Shown here: positions 1 through 7,312 of the stretch, piece by piece
How the letters are laid out: every line of letters starts with the position of its first letter
Position numbering within the stretch: the first letter of the stretch is position 1
Assembly (NCBI GenBank): GCA_009782215.1
Contig: WRKO01000004.1
Span: 49,573-113,572 of the forward strand
Length of the DNA stretch: 64,000 bases
Source: Oscillospiraceae bacterium
GTDB taxonomy: Bacteria; Bacillota; Clostridia; Oscillospirales; UBA929
Direction of reading: 5' to 3'
Notes under the pieces: model-generated
The model's database searches: none
The model's input: the letters and a program-made list of their open reading frames with translations, nothing else
What the model was told of the DNA's origin: nothing
Program-made: the position numbers and the translations under genes

Positions 1-63
1 ACATATGCCGTGCCCGCTGGAATCAGTATACCATATTTAGTATGAAGACGCAAGCCTTTGCAG

Positions 64-82
64 GGACGGCGGGCCGCCGTCC
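64..82. repeat. Intergenic hairpin, possible copy of a dispersed repeat
   Basis: A 7-bp perfect stem (GGACGGC / GCCGTCC) with a 5-base loop lies just past the stop codon of the solute-binding protein gene. It is preceded by GCAGG and followed by GCGCA, so it resembles the hairpin repeats near 5755, 5841, 8361 and 46085. It could serve as a transcript 3'-end hairpin, but there is no clear U-run. Bases 1-63 hold nothing I can support. Confidence 0.4.
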
Positions 83-95
83 GCGCAAGAAACGC

Positions 96-1346
96 TCAGT
101 CCTCCTCCCCCGTTATTTCGGGAGCGGGACGCAGCTCGGCGATGGCGGCGGACAGCTCTCCCCGCACATCCCCGCCGTCCCAGATGCGGGCGGCGGCGTC
201 CCCGAACGCGCTCCAGTAAGCGGACGCGCCCGGCACAGACGGCGCGGCGTACGCAACGGCCAACTGCCCGATAAACCCGGCGGCATAAGGAGGCGACCGA
301 ACCGCCAGCTCCACCGACGGCAGTTCGCCGGTCAATTCCATCCGCAGAGTCTGCATTTCCTCGCTCAAAAGCTGCCACGCAAACCAGCTCGCCTCGTCAG
401 GGTGTTCCGAATACGCGTTCACCAACATCACGCGGGAAAACGCCAGCGACGTCAAGGCGGTCTCCTCCCCCATCAGAGCAGGCAGCGGAACCACGCCGAA
501 ATCCATCCCGGCGCTGAGAAACCGCCCGACGCTCCACGACCCGGTGATGCACAGCGCCGCCCTGCCCGAAGCGAAAATCCTCTCCGCGTCGGCAAGTTCC
601 TCCGACGATAAGCCGGCCGCGCCCCGCAATTCCTTGAAAATTGTCATCCCCTCAATCGCGCCGTGGGTGTCTAGGTTCAGCGCCTCCGGGTCGTCCCCGC
701 CCGGGCCGAAGGGGCGGTTGCCCCTCGCGCCGAGAAAGGACGCGGCAATATGCGCCGATTGCGGGTTCATCACAAGCCCATGCCGCTCCTCGCCGCCAAA
801 GCCCCGCGCAAACGCGAGCAGATCCTCCCACGTCTCCGGGAGTTCCTCCTCCTCAATCAGCCGTTTGTTGTAAAAAAGCGCCGCCGTGTCCGTCGTCACC
901 GGGTAGCCATATAGAACCCCGCCGACCGTAGCGGCCTGCGCGGACGCGGGGAAGACCGCGTTTCTGGTTCTCGTCTGATCTCTGGCGGGCAGCACAAACA
1001 ACGCCTCGGCAAGCTGTCTGACGTCGGTGTGCGGCACGATGAACAAATCCGCGCGCGCGCCCGACGCGGACTCAGCCCAGACGGCCTGCGCCATATCGGC
1101 TGAATCAACGCCCACGGCTTGGACGGTAATGTTGGGATACCGCTGGTTGAACAGCTCCGCCGCTTGGTTGATAAAGTCCACCCCCGCCCCGGGGTCTGTC
1201 CACACGGTCAGCGTGATGTCCCTTGAGGTCAAAACCGGCTCGTCGGGGTCAACCGGGACGTCGGGCGACGCTTCCTCTTCCTCCGCGTCCATACAGCCCG
1301 CAAGCAGCATCATCGCTGCCAGCAGAAGGGGCAGTAACCGTTTCAT
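96..1346 (-). CDS. ABC transporter sugar-type solute-binding lipoprotein
   Basis: This is a probable extracellular solute-binding lipoprotein of an ABC importer, 416 residues, of the family 1 (maltose-binding-like) fold. The N-terminus has a short hydrophobic signal ending in a lipobox LLAGC, with the lipidated Cys near residue 18, followed by an acidic linker. The mature part opens with 'LTVWTDPGAG' and has the usual later motifs 'YGYPVTTDTAALFYNKRL' and 'PETWEDLLAFA'. It starts 3 bases after the nrdR stop codon, so it is probably read on the same transcript. The permease genes would lie to the left of the window. Sugar specificity cannot be read from the sequence. The family call is firm; the substrate is unknown. 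Confidence 0.88.
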   Translation of the reverse strand: MKRLLPLLLAAMMLLAGCMDAEEEEASPDVPVDPDEPVLTSRDITLTVWTDPGAGVDFINQAAELFNQRYPNITVQAVGVDSADMAQAVWAESASGARADLFIVPHTDVRQLAEALFVLPARDQTRTRNAVFPASAQAATVGGVLYGYPVTTDTAALFYNKRLIEEEELPETWEDLLAFARGFGGEERHGLVMNPQSAHIAASFLGARGNRPFGPGGDDPEALNLDTHGAIEGMTIFKELRGAAGLSSEELADAERIFASGRAALCITGSWSVGRFLSAGMDFGVVPLPALMGEETALTSLAFSRVMLVNAYSEHPDEASWFAWQLLSEEMQTLRMELTGELPSVELAVRSPPYAAGFIGQLAVAYAAPSVPGASAYWSAFGDAAARIWDGGDVRGELSAAIAELRPAPEITGEED

Positions 1347-1349
1347 CCG

Positions 1350-1811
1350 CTATGGCTCCCTCGCGTTGAGCAGCTTATCCACCTCGGTCAGGAAGGTGGA
1401 CACATCCTTAAACTGCCGGTAAACCGACGCGAAGCGTACGTAAGCCACCTCGTCCACGACGCGCAGGCGCTCCATCACATAATCGCCCAGCTTGGAGGAG
1501 GGTATCTCCCGCTCAAGGCTGTTGAGCAGATACTGCTCTATGTCGGTCACCAGCTCTTCAAGCTGCTTGAGCGTCACCGAGCGTTTGTCGCAGGCGCTCA
1601 GCAAGCTGTTCAGGAGCTTCGCGCGGGCAAAAGACTGACGGGTCCCGTCTTTTTTGATGACCAAGAGCGGCAGGCTCTCAATCGTTTCGTAGGTCGTAAA
1701 GCGCTTGGCGCATTTGAGACACTCCCGGCGGCGGCGGATGCTTCCGCCTTCCTCCGTCGGGCGCGAATCGACGACCTTGCTCTCCAGAAATCCGCAGAAT
1801 GGGCACTTCAT
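1350..1811 (-). CDS. nrdR: Transcriptional repressor NrdR
   Basis: NrdR is a zinc-ribbon/ATP-cone repressor of ribonucleotide reductase genes. The start '[17 protein letters not shown]' is the family's canonical N-terminus, and the second zinc pair is '[12 protein letters not shown]'. The ATP-cone follows at about residues 49-139, with '[16 protein letters not shown]' and '[16 protein letters not shown]'. The length of 153 residues is normal. An in-frame ATG five codons upstream is rejected because the family begins at MKCP. It lies between a small Cys protein and the solute-binding protein gene in one minus-strand unit. No ribonucleotide reductase gene is in the window. Confidence 0.96.
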   Translation of the reverse strand: MKCPFCGFLESKVVDSRPTEEGGSIRRRRECLKCAKRFTTYETIESLPLLVIKKDGTRQSFARAKLLNSLLSACDKRSVTLKQLEELVTDIEQYLLNSLEREIPSSKLGDYVMERLRVVDEVAYVRFASVYRQFKDVSTFLTEVDKLLNAREP

Positions 1812-1839
1812 ACAAAACTCCTCCATCAGTCGCGAAGAC

Positions 1840-2052
1840 TTATATTGTCAAGTCCTCCGCCGTATAGTCTTTGCCCAGCTTCGCCGGACGGGGTGGGACG
1901 CGCTTGAGCGGGTCATAGCGGAACGCGCGGCAGCGCCCGTAGGCGTCCACAACCCCGCGCTTCACACAGGCCATCTCCTTGACGTTCAGCGGTTCGCTCC
2001 GCTTGCAGTATATACAGCGGGGGTCGATATGCTTAGATAAAATGGCTTTCAC
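1840..2052 (-). CDS. Small conserved-looking Cys protein (hypothetical)
   Basis: About 70 residues with four cysteines in a pattern suited to metal binding (CIYCKRS, then MACVKRG and YGRCRAF), ending in a basic/proline stretch. I know no function. Longer versions start at 2100 or 2139. The ATG at 2100, however, is part of the -10 box of a consensus promoter, so a transcript from that promoter would begin after it. The first good start inside the transcript is the GTG at 2052, with a G-rich ribosome binding site about 9 bases upstream. It precedes nrdR, so it is probably co-transcribed. Confidence 0.6.
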   Translation of the reverse strand: MKAILSKHIDPRCIYCKRSEPLNVKEMACVKRGVVDAYGRCRAFRYDPLKRVPPRPAKLGKDYTAEDLTI

Positions 2053-2098
2053 CGGCCGCGTCCCCCCTGTATCTGGGTTGAGTTTCACTTCCAAAGGC

Positions 2099-2127
2099 AT
2101 TATACTGTATACTAGATGCTTTGTCAA
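2099..2127 (-). promoter_or_regulatory. Consensus sigma-A promoter for the small Cys protein-nrdR unit
   Basis: On the minus strand TTGACA (2127-2122), a 17-base spacer and TATAAT (2104-2099) match the consensus at every position. Transcription would start near 2092 and read the small Cys protein, nrdR and the solute-binding protein gene. Confidence 0.8.
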
Positions 2128-2217
2128 GTTTACAGACAATTCACCTTTCTTTCACACCGCCGACATATTTTTCGGCTATAGTGGTTACAGTACATTTACC
2201 GGAAAGGATGGCTCTAT

Positions 2218-3414
2218 ATGGAACCTGTTGAAAAGAAAAAACGCCCCGCGCTCGCGCTCGTTTCCCTGCTCGTCGTCTTCACCCTCCTCGCCGGCGGCAC
2301 GGGAGGCGTCATAGGCTACCACATCAACCAAAACGCCCCCGCCGCGCCCGCCGCCGCCTCTCCCCTGCTCCCCGACCCGCCGACGGCCCCATCCCCCGAA
2401 CCGCCCCGCCTCCCGGCCGCCTCCGATTCCTCCGCCGCCGTCCCCGCCGTAGCCCATGACGGGGAGATGACCATCCAAGAAGTCTTCCTGCAGGGAGACA
2501 CGTCCGCCGTGGCCGTCACCACCGTCAGCGGAGGCTCCGGCGTCTTCGGGCAAGGCTCCGCCAGAGAGGCCGCCGGCTCCGGCTTCATCCTCACCGCCGA
2601 CGGCCACATCCTCACCAACCACCATGTCGTCGAAGACGCCTCCGCCGTCACCGTGCGGCTCCATGACGGCACCGAATACCCCGCCGAAATCGTCGGCGGC
2701 GACCCCGTCACCGACGTCGCCGTCCTCAAAATCGACGCCCCCGGCCTCACCCCCGTCCGCCTCGGCGACTCCGACGCCCTGATGGTCGGCGATCAGGTCG
2801 TCGCCATCGGCAACCCGCTGGGCGAGCTGTCCAACTCGCTCACCGTGGGCTATATCAGCGCCAAAAAACGCATCGTTTACATCGACGGCACCCCCCGCCT
2901 CATGCTGCAAACCGACGCCTCCGTCTCCCCCGGCAACTCCGGCGGCCCCCTCATCAACCTGCGCGGCGAGGTCGTCGGCGTCGTCAGCGCCAAGACCATC
3001 GCCTCCGGCGTGGAGGGCATCGGCTTCGCCATCCCCATCAACATCGCCGCCGACATCGCCGCCGAACTCATCCAGCACGGCCAAATCCCCGCCCGCCCGC
3101 TGCTCGGCGTCACCTACCAAGACGCCCCGCCGGACGGCTCCAAGGCCCCCAAAGGCGTCTATATCGCCGAGGTCGCCGACGGCAGCCCCGCCGCCAAGGC
3201 CGGCGTCAAGCCCGGCGACGTCATCCTCTCCTTCAACGGCGAGCGCACCACCGGCGGCGCGGAGCTGCTCCTCGCACTCAACGCCCTCCGCGTCGGCGCC
3301 GTCGCCCCCATCACCGTCTACCGCAACGGCGAGGAAATCACCCTCACCGTCACCCTCGACGCCGAACGCGACCCCGCACCCCCCCAACGCCCCGCCATCC
3401 CGTGGGGCCGATAG
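2218..3414 (+). CDS. HtrA/DegP-type membrane-anchored serine protease with PDZ domain
   Basis: This is a trypsin-like quality-control protease anchored outside the membrane. Residues 10-35 form one transmembrane segment after a basic cytoplasmic tail, then a Pro/Ala-rich linker to about residue 80. The protease domain carries the catalytic triad: His in TNHHVV (about 136), Asp in DPVTDVAVLKI (about 166) and Ser in GNSGGPL (about 241). A single PDZ domain follows, from RPLLGVTY to about residue 385 ('GVKPGDVILSFNGE'). Length, 398 residues, is normal. The ATG has a GGAAAGG site upstream. It is transcribed alone and ends at a clear terminator. GC is very high in third positions, which creates long spurious frames opposite. 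Confidence 0.95.
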   Translation: MEPVEKKKRPALALVSLLVVFTLLAGGTGGVIGYHINQNAPAAPAAASPLLPDPPTAPSPEPPRLPAASDSSAAVPAVAHDGEMTIQEVFLQGDTSAVAVTTVSGGSGVFGQGSAREAAGSGFILTADGHILTNHHVVEDASAVTVRLHDGTEYPAEIVGGDPVTDVAVLKIDAPGLTPVRLGDSDALMVGDQVVAIGNPLGELSNSLTVGYISAKKRIVYIDGTPRLMLQTDASVSPGNSGGPLINLRGEVVGVVSAKTIASGVEGIGFAIPINIAADIAAELIQHGQIPARPLLGVTYQDAPPDGSKAPKGVYIAEVADGSPAAKAGVKPGDVILSFNGERTTGGAELLLALNALRVGAVAPITVYRNGEEITLTVTLDAERDPAPPQRPAIPWGR

Positions 3415-3435
3415 CTTTACACCCACCAACCCTTA

Positions 3436-3463
3436 CAGCCCCAGTCATTTGGGGCTGTTTTTT
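3436..3463 (+). terminator. Rho-independent terminator after htrA
   Basis: An 8-bp perfect stem (CAGCCCCA / TGGGGCTG) with a 6-base loop is followed by six Ts, 21 bases after the htrA stop codon. Confidence 0.93.
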
Positions 3464-3654
3464 GTGTGCGGAAACCGAACATATAGAGCAGGAATCGACG
3501 TGTCCGTACTCTTGCAACGGTTACAGCGATTTTTAATACGAACTAATGTACTAAATAGTAACGAATATGTTACCTTTCACACATTTTGATTTCGGTTGTG
3601 CTATGCTAAAAACATCAAGGGCCACAAGCCCGAATTAAAAAGGAGGTACTCCCA

Positions 3655-3816
3655 ATGAAGGAGACCAAAAAAAGTCAAAACGCACAAGCCCACCTCAGCA
3701 GCGCGGCCCCAAAATTTAATCCGAAAGGAGAAAGAGAAATGAAAATCCAAAGCAACGCACAAGACCACCTCAGCGACGCGGCCACAAAAAATAATTTGAA
3801 AGGAGCAAAAACCATG
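3655..3816 (+). repeat. Duplicated leader with three successive RBS-ATG units before the BspA-like gene
   Basis: Three starts at 3655, 3739 and 3814 are in one frame, each preceded by an AAGGAG-type site (AAGGAGG, GAAAGGAG, GAAAGGAG). The segments between them are near copies at DNA level (both contain AACGCACAAG and CACCTCAGC) and encode related peptides, NAQAHLSSAAPK and NAQDHLSDAATK. Unit lengths are 84 and 75 bases, so the frame is kept. Confidence 0.6.
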
Positions 3817-5742
3817 AAAACCAGAAACCACTCCCTCCGACGCGTGTTCGCGTCCGCGCTGGCCGTCACGACGGCCGCCGCCATCGTCATCGCCGGCACT
3901 TACGGCTGGTCGGCAATCTCTCAAATCGCGAAAGGCACAGCAGATGGAACCACCCAAAACGGGGGTGGCGAAAACCAAACCGGCCCCGGCGGCCGACTCC
4001 ACTTCGACTTCGACCGCGAATCAGGCGCCGCCGAAGTCTACGCCGAAAACTTCGGCACGGAACCCCTCTTCGTCCGCGCACGGCTCAACGTCACGACCGA
4101 CCTCGACCCCAGCGAAGTCACCTACTCCTACGGCGGCGACAAAATCTTCATGCCCACCTTCCTGAAAGACTCCACCAAGCTCTATTCCGACGTCACCGGC
4201 GACGCCATCGACCCCCTCCGCGAGGACGCGCCTGTCCCTGAGTACCCCGACTACACCGAAAACCAAACGTACACAACCACCGCCTACTACACCGACCAGA
4301 CCAACGCCCTCGCGACGCACAAAGCGAAATCCACCCTGACCGGCTCCGCCCCCGCGCCCATCGCCGATTGGGACGGCGACCCCGTTGACCGCTGGTTCCG
4401 CGACGCGGACGGCTGGTACTACTGGGGAGCGCCCCTCGAAGCCGGCGAAGCCACCTCGCTGCTGCTCAACGCCATCGAGCTCAAAGCTGACCGCGATGAT
4501 TGGGAATTCGTCATCCTGCCGGAAGCGGAATTCACGACATTCGACGACGTTGCCGAGTTCACCAGCACATCCCCCGAAGCGGACAAGCTGCTGGAAGGAA
4601 TTGTACCCGAAATAATCGAAAGCGGCATGTTGGCGAAAATAGGGCGTTATGATACTTCTGGAAACACCTTCTGGCTTGCCCACGACGTTAACAGTGAGAT
4701 TTTGAAACGGCAAGTGCTTACCGTCACCGTTGTTAACGAAATTGATTTGACGGACGCCGTACGTTCTTGGGACGTATCCGCAGCGAAAGACAACTCCGTC
4801 ATGGCGTGGTATACCGGAACAAGCGAAACCAATGCGCAAGGCGAGCCGATGTACAACGTTTTCCTTGGTGCGGACGGCAAAGTAAAGACCGGAGAGGACG
4901 CGAGCGGCTTATTCTCTTACTTCGACAGAGCCGTATCGATGGACGTTTGCGAACTGGATACTTCTTACGCGACCAACTTTGACTTTATGTTCTACTATGC
5001 AACAAACATCACAAGCCTTAACATAAGCGGTTGGAATACCTCGAATGTGACCACTATGGGCAACATGTTCCAAGACGCAAACAAACTCACCAGCCTAGAT
5101 TTGAGCGGTTGGGATACCTCGAATGTGACCATTATGCGGAGTTTGTTCTGGAGAGCATACGCCCTTGCAGACCTTGATTTGAGCGGTTGGGACACCTCTG
5201 ATGTGACTATTATGAGCAGCATGTTCGCCGACGCGTATAGGCTTACGAGTCTTGATTTAAGCCACTTCGACACCTCCAAGGTGACCAATATGAGCAGTAT
5301 GTTCTCTTCCGCAACCGACCTCGTAAGCCTCAACTTGAGTGGCTGGAACACTTCAAATGTGACCGCTATGAACAGCATGTTCAATGGGACTCGCTCCCTC
5401 GAAAGCCTTGACTTGAGACACTTCGACACCTCGAACGTAACCACGATGATGTCTATGTTCGGCGGCACATATGGCGGCGCGAGCAAGCTCACCAGCCTTG
5501 ACCTGAGTAGCTTCGACACCTCGAAGGTGACCGATATGAGCAATATGTTCCTAAAAACAACAGCCCTCAAATACCTTGACATGAGCAACGCCGTCTTCAC
5601 CAGTGTCACAAGTTCGTCCAATATGTTCGCCGACAGTGGGCTGATAAGCGGCGGCGAGATAATTGTGGGAAGCGAAACGGCACGGACGTTCATCAATGGA
5701 CGCTACCCCAAACCAGCCGCCACGATAACGGTTGCCGACTAA
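3814..5742 (+). CDS. Secreted BspA-like leucine-rich repeat surface protein (DUF285 repeats)
   Basis: This is a probable exported surface protein. From the ATG at 3814 it has a basic N-region and a hydrophobic core (AVTTAAAIVIAGTYGWSAI) like SipW-dependent signal peptides. A beta-rich middle part to about residue 330 resembles TasA/camelysin-type proteins. Roughly eight 25-residue repeats follow, of the kind 'LDLSGWDTSNVTIMRSLF', typical of BspA/DUF285. There is no LPXTG or C-terminal anchor. In-frame ATGs at 3655 and 3739 each have their own ribosome binding site and belong to a duplicated leader. If 3655 is used, the protein gains 53 residues in front of the signal. Third-position GC falls in the repeat half. 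Role in adhesion is family inference. Confidence 0.85.
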   Translation: MKTRNHSLRRVFASALAVTTAAAIVIAGTYGWSAISQIAKGTADGTTQNGGGENQTGPGGRLHFDFDRESGAAEVYAENFGTEPLFVRARLNVTTDLDPSEVTYSYGGDKIFMPTFLKDSTKLYSDVTGDAIDPLREDAPVPEYPDYTENQTYTTTAYYTDQTNALATHKAKSTLTGSAPAPIADWDGDPVDRWFRDADGWYYWGAPLEAGEATSLLLNAIELKADRDDWEFVILPEAEFTTFDDVAEFTSTSPEADKLLEGIVPEIIESGMLAKIGRYDTSGNTFWLAHDVNSEILKRQVLTVTVVNEIDLTDAVRSWDVSAAKDNSVMAWYTGTSETNAQGEPMYNVFLGADGKVKTGEDASGLFSYFDRAVSMDVCELDTSYATNFDFMFYYATNITSLNISGWNTSNVTTMGNMFQDANKLTSLDLSGWDTSNVTIMRSLFWRAYALADLDLSGWDTSDVTIMSSMFADAYRLTSLDLSHFDTSKVTNMSSMFSSATDLVSLNLSGWNTSNVTAMNSMFNGTRSLESLDLRHFDTSNVTTMMSMFGGTYGGASKLTSLDLSSFDTSKVTDMSNMFLKTTALKYLDMSNAVFTSVTSSSNMFADSGLISGGEIIVGSETARTFINGRYPKPAATITVAD

Positions 5743-5754
5743 CGCACCCACCCC

Positions 5755-5790
5755 GTAGGGGACGCAGTCCTCTGCGTCCCGCACGTACCC
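5755..5790. repeat. Dispersed hairpin repeat, copy A
   Basis: GTAGGGG leads into a 9-bp perfect stem (GGGACGCAG / CTGCGTCCC, loop TCCT) and then GCACGTACCC. The layout matches the copy near 46085, but the stem bases differ and remain complementary. It lies 12 bases after the stop of the BspA-like gene. Confidence 0.6.
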
Positions 5791-5840
5791 CACGTACCCC
5801 ACCGCAACCCCTGCGACCCCGACACCACGCGACCGTCCAC

Positions 5841-5863
5841 GGGCGGGATGACCCCGCCCCTAC
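5841..5863. repeat. Dispersed hairpin repeat, copy B (inverted)
   Basis: Read on the minus strand it is GTAGGGGCGGGG, loop, then CCCGCCC: the same TAGGGG-stem-loop-stem layout as copy A in the opposite direction. The stem is GGGCGGG / CCCGCCC. Confidence 0.5.
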
Positions 5864-5901
5864 GCAGACCACCCCGCCGTCCGCGGACGGCAACCCAACA
5901 C

Positions 5902-6132
5902 CACCCCGGCGCTACCGCGCCACCCCTCCAAGGAGGGGAATAGGAAAGGAGTTGATGCCACGCAGCACGTCCAAAGTATGCTAGGAAAGGAGTGATGACA
6001 CGCGACACCCCAAACCATGCGAAAGGAGTGAGCGTCATCAAGAAAGAGTGAAGCCCCTGCTACGGCGGGGGCTTCGGGTTTGCGCGTCCCCCATTCCCCT
6101 CCTTGGAGGGGTGGCGCACCCGCGCCGGGGTG
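5902..6132. repeat. 231-bp element bounded by 40-bp near-perfect inverted repeats
   Basis: The ends (5902-5941 and 6093-6132) are inverted copies differing at only four positions in the middle, so about 36 of 40 bases match. Each end also contains the smaller palindrome CCCCTCCAAGGAGGGG. The interior has three GGAAAGGAGT-like sites. Two of them precede tiny frames: ATG at 5954 (9 codons, MPRSTSKVC) and ATG at 5995 (18 codons, beginning MTRDTPNHAK). The layout suggests a non-autonomous mobile element, but I see no target duplication. Confidence 0.55.
6050..6075 (+). terminator. Strong hairpin, terminator-like
   Basis: An 8-bp stem (GAAGCCCC / GGGGCTTC) with extra inner pairing follows directly on the stop codon of the 18-codon frame that begins at 5995. 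Only three Ts follow, so termination is uncertain. Confidence 0.45.
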
Positions 6133-6148
6133 GTTCCGCGTCCCGACC

Positions 6149-6174
6149 GGGGTTTTTTTGCGAAAAAAAACCCC
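6149..6174. other. Perfect T/A-rich palindrome next to the small-RNA promoter
   Basis: GGGG plus a T-run, loop GCG, then an A-run plus CCCC forms a stem of about 11 bp immediately before the TTGACA box at 6175. It could stop minus-strand transcripts coming from the peptide gene, or insulate the promoter. Function is inferred. Confidence 0.4.
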
Positions 6175-6204
6175 TTGACAGGGGTTGTGGGGTTGTGGTA
6201 TGAT
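6175..6204 (+). promoter_or_regulatory. Sigma-A promoter for a short convergent RNA
   Basis: TTGACA (6175-6180), an 18-base spacer and TATGAT (6199-6204) form a strong promoter with no protein gene downstream on this strand. The transcript would start near 6211. Confidence 0.75.
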
Positions 6205-6210
6205 GTGAAC

Positions 6211-6297
6211 AGAGGGCGGGAGTGTCTGCGGACGGCCTGCCGAACGTGTTACAATGTAACCGTCATCCTTGCAGGGGGGACGGTTACATTGCTTTTT
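6211..6297 (+). ncRNA. Predicted about 87-nt RNA, candidate antisense regulator of the small hydrophobic peptide
   Basis: The RNA is bounded by the promoter at 6175 and a strong terminator ending at 6297. Its last 45 bases or so are complementary to the 3' end of the convergent peptide mRNA, covering the final four codons and the stop. Its first 30 bases resemble the first bases of that mRNA (22 of 26 match between 6216-6241 and the inverted 6443-6418), so the two promoter-proximal ends look like an inverted duplication. This resembles type I toxin-antitoxin loci with convergent RNAs. No Rfam search was done. Confidence 0.55.
6252..6297 (+). terminator. Rho-independent terminator of the convergent RNA
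   Basis: A 13-bp perfect stem (6252-6264 with 6279-6291) with a 14-base loop is followed by C and five Ts. The stop codon of the opposite peptide gene lies inside the stem. Confidence 0.85.
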
Positions 6298-6376
6298 GCG
6301 CAAACAGAATTACAAACAACCACGCAATCAGAATACTGACTATGTAGCGAAGGACTGTTTTGGTGCGCGTACTCAC
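6284..6376 (-). CDS. 30-residue hydrophobic peptide, candidate type I toxin
   Basis: A 30-codon frame starts at a GTG with a strong AAGGGAGG site 10 bases upstream and its own consensus-like promoter. The peptide has a basic, polar head (STRTK), then a single membrane-spanning stretch 'YIVSILIAWLFVILFA' and a short QKAM tail. Its 3' end is overlapped by a promoter-terminator-bounded RNA on the other strand. Size, single membrane segment and convergent RNA match the general plan of type I toxins, but I recognise no specific family. A longer frame from 6409 has no ribosome binding site. It could instead be a non-toxic small membrane protein. Confidence 0.5.
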   Translation of the reverse strand: MSTRTKTVLRYIVSILIAWLFVILFAQKAM

Positions 6377-6457
6377 TCTGCTCCCACCTCCCTTACCATA
6401 GCGTTCCATGGCAGGTTGGCAGACCGCCCGCGCACACTCCCGCGTACGCTTGAGGGT

Positions 6458-6487
6458 ATTGTAGCACGCGGCGGCGAATGTTGTCAA
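6458..6487 (-). promoter_or_regulatory. Sigma-A promoter for the hydrophobic peptide
   Basis: On the minus strand TTGACA (6487-6482), an 18-base spacer and TACAAT (6463-6458). The start would be near 6451, giving a leader of about 75 bases whose first part repeats the start of the convergent RNA. Confidence 0.75.
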
Positions 6488-6534
6488 GGAAATTTTGACA
6501 TTTTTGTTTTTTTGTGGGAGGCTGGGGCGCGCCC

Positions 6535-7215
6535 CTAAAACACCACCCGCCGCATCAGGCCTTCGTAGTAGCCGCGGGGGTAGTGGTCGTTGGCGCGGGC
6601 GACGAGGGGCAGGCGGGGGAAGCCGACGTGCAGCTTTGCGCCGACGTGGCGGAAGCCGAGCAGCGCGGGCGGGACTTTGGTGACGATGTCGTTGCCGTTT
6701 TCCACGCGCACGGTTTTATCCACGCGCTTATTGTAAGACAGCATAAACGCCCGGTTGCCCACGCGCGGACAGCCGAACAGCACCGCCTCGATGTCCCTGT
6801 CGGGGAGGTTGTACTGCAAATCGACGGCGCACAGCACGGCCAGCGCCGCGCCGAGCGAATGGCCGGAGATTTTGATGACGCGGGCGTCCCGTCCGGCCTC
6901 CGCCAGAATCAAATCGCGCACACAGGGGGACTTATAGGCGTTGAGAAAGCCGGTATGTACGCGGATTTTCGACGTGACGCTGTCGTAGGGGATTGTCCGC
7001 TTCCAGAAGGTGAGGTTGGTCTTCCAATCCGCAGGGGCGTCCGACCCCCGGAAGGTAATCCAAAGGGTATGCCCATGCTTCCGCATAAAATACTGCACAC
7101 CGGACTTGGGGTTATCCACCATCGCCGTGCAGGTGTGCGGCGTATACGGCTGAATATCCCGGTAGGCCGCCGTTGCGTATTCCAGCGATTTAAGTATCGT
7201 CCCGCTCTCCATCAT
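6535..7215 (-). CDS. Class 3 (alpha/beta-hydrolase) lipase family protein
   Basis: 226 residues of the fungal-type class 3 lipase family. The oxyanion region is 'LWITFRGSDA', and the nucleophile Ser 120 sits in GHSLGAALA. The probable triad partners are Asp 176 in ENGNDIVTKVP and His 190 in GFRHVG. No signal peptide is visible, so the enzyme is probably cytoplasmic or cell-associated. The ATG follows a GGGGGGTGG site. It is transcribed on its own and ends close to the small-peptide module. The substrate is unknown; family members cleave acylglycerols or other esters. Confidence 0.88.
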   Translation of the reverse strand: MMESGTILKSLEYATAAYRDIQPYTPHTCTAMVDNPKSGVQYFMRKHGHTLWITFRGSDAPADWKTNLTFWKRTIPYDSVTSKIRVHTGFLNAYKSPCVRDLILAEAGRDARVIKISGHSLGAALAVLCAVDLQYNLPDRDIEAVLFGCPRVGNRAFMLSYNKRVDKTVRVENGNDIVTKVPPALLGFRHVGAKLHVGFPRLPLVARANDHYPRGYYEGLMRRVVF

Positions 7216-7312
7216 ACCACCCCCCTTATAGGGTATGCGGGGAGGGGGCGGCGCGTGCGCGTCCCGTTGCGCCGACTATGCTTGGTGTGATATACTGTTA
7301 GAGGGTGGTGTC

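Noticed and set aside
2185..3429. Long Gly/Asp/Ala-rich open frame opposite htrA
   Set aside because: It is a by-product of the very high third-position GC in htrA; the peptide is low-complexity and has no start signal or fold.
4990..5600. Regularly spaced repeats that could suggest a CRISPR array
   Set aside because: The repeats are degenerate 70-80-base coding repeats of the BspA type in one open frame, with no short palindromic repeats or unique spacers.
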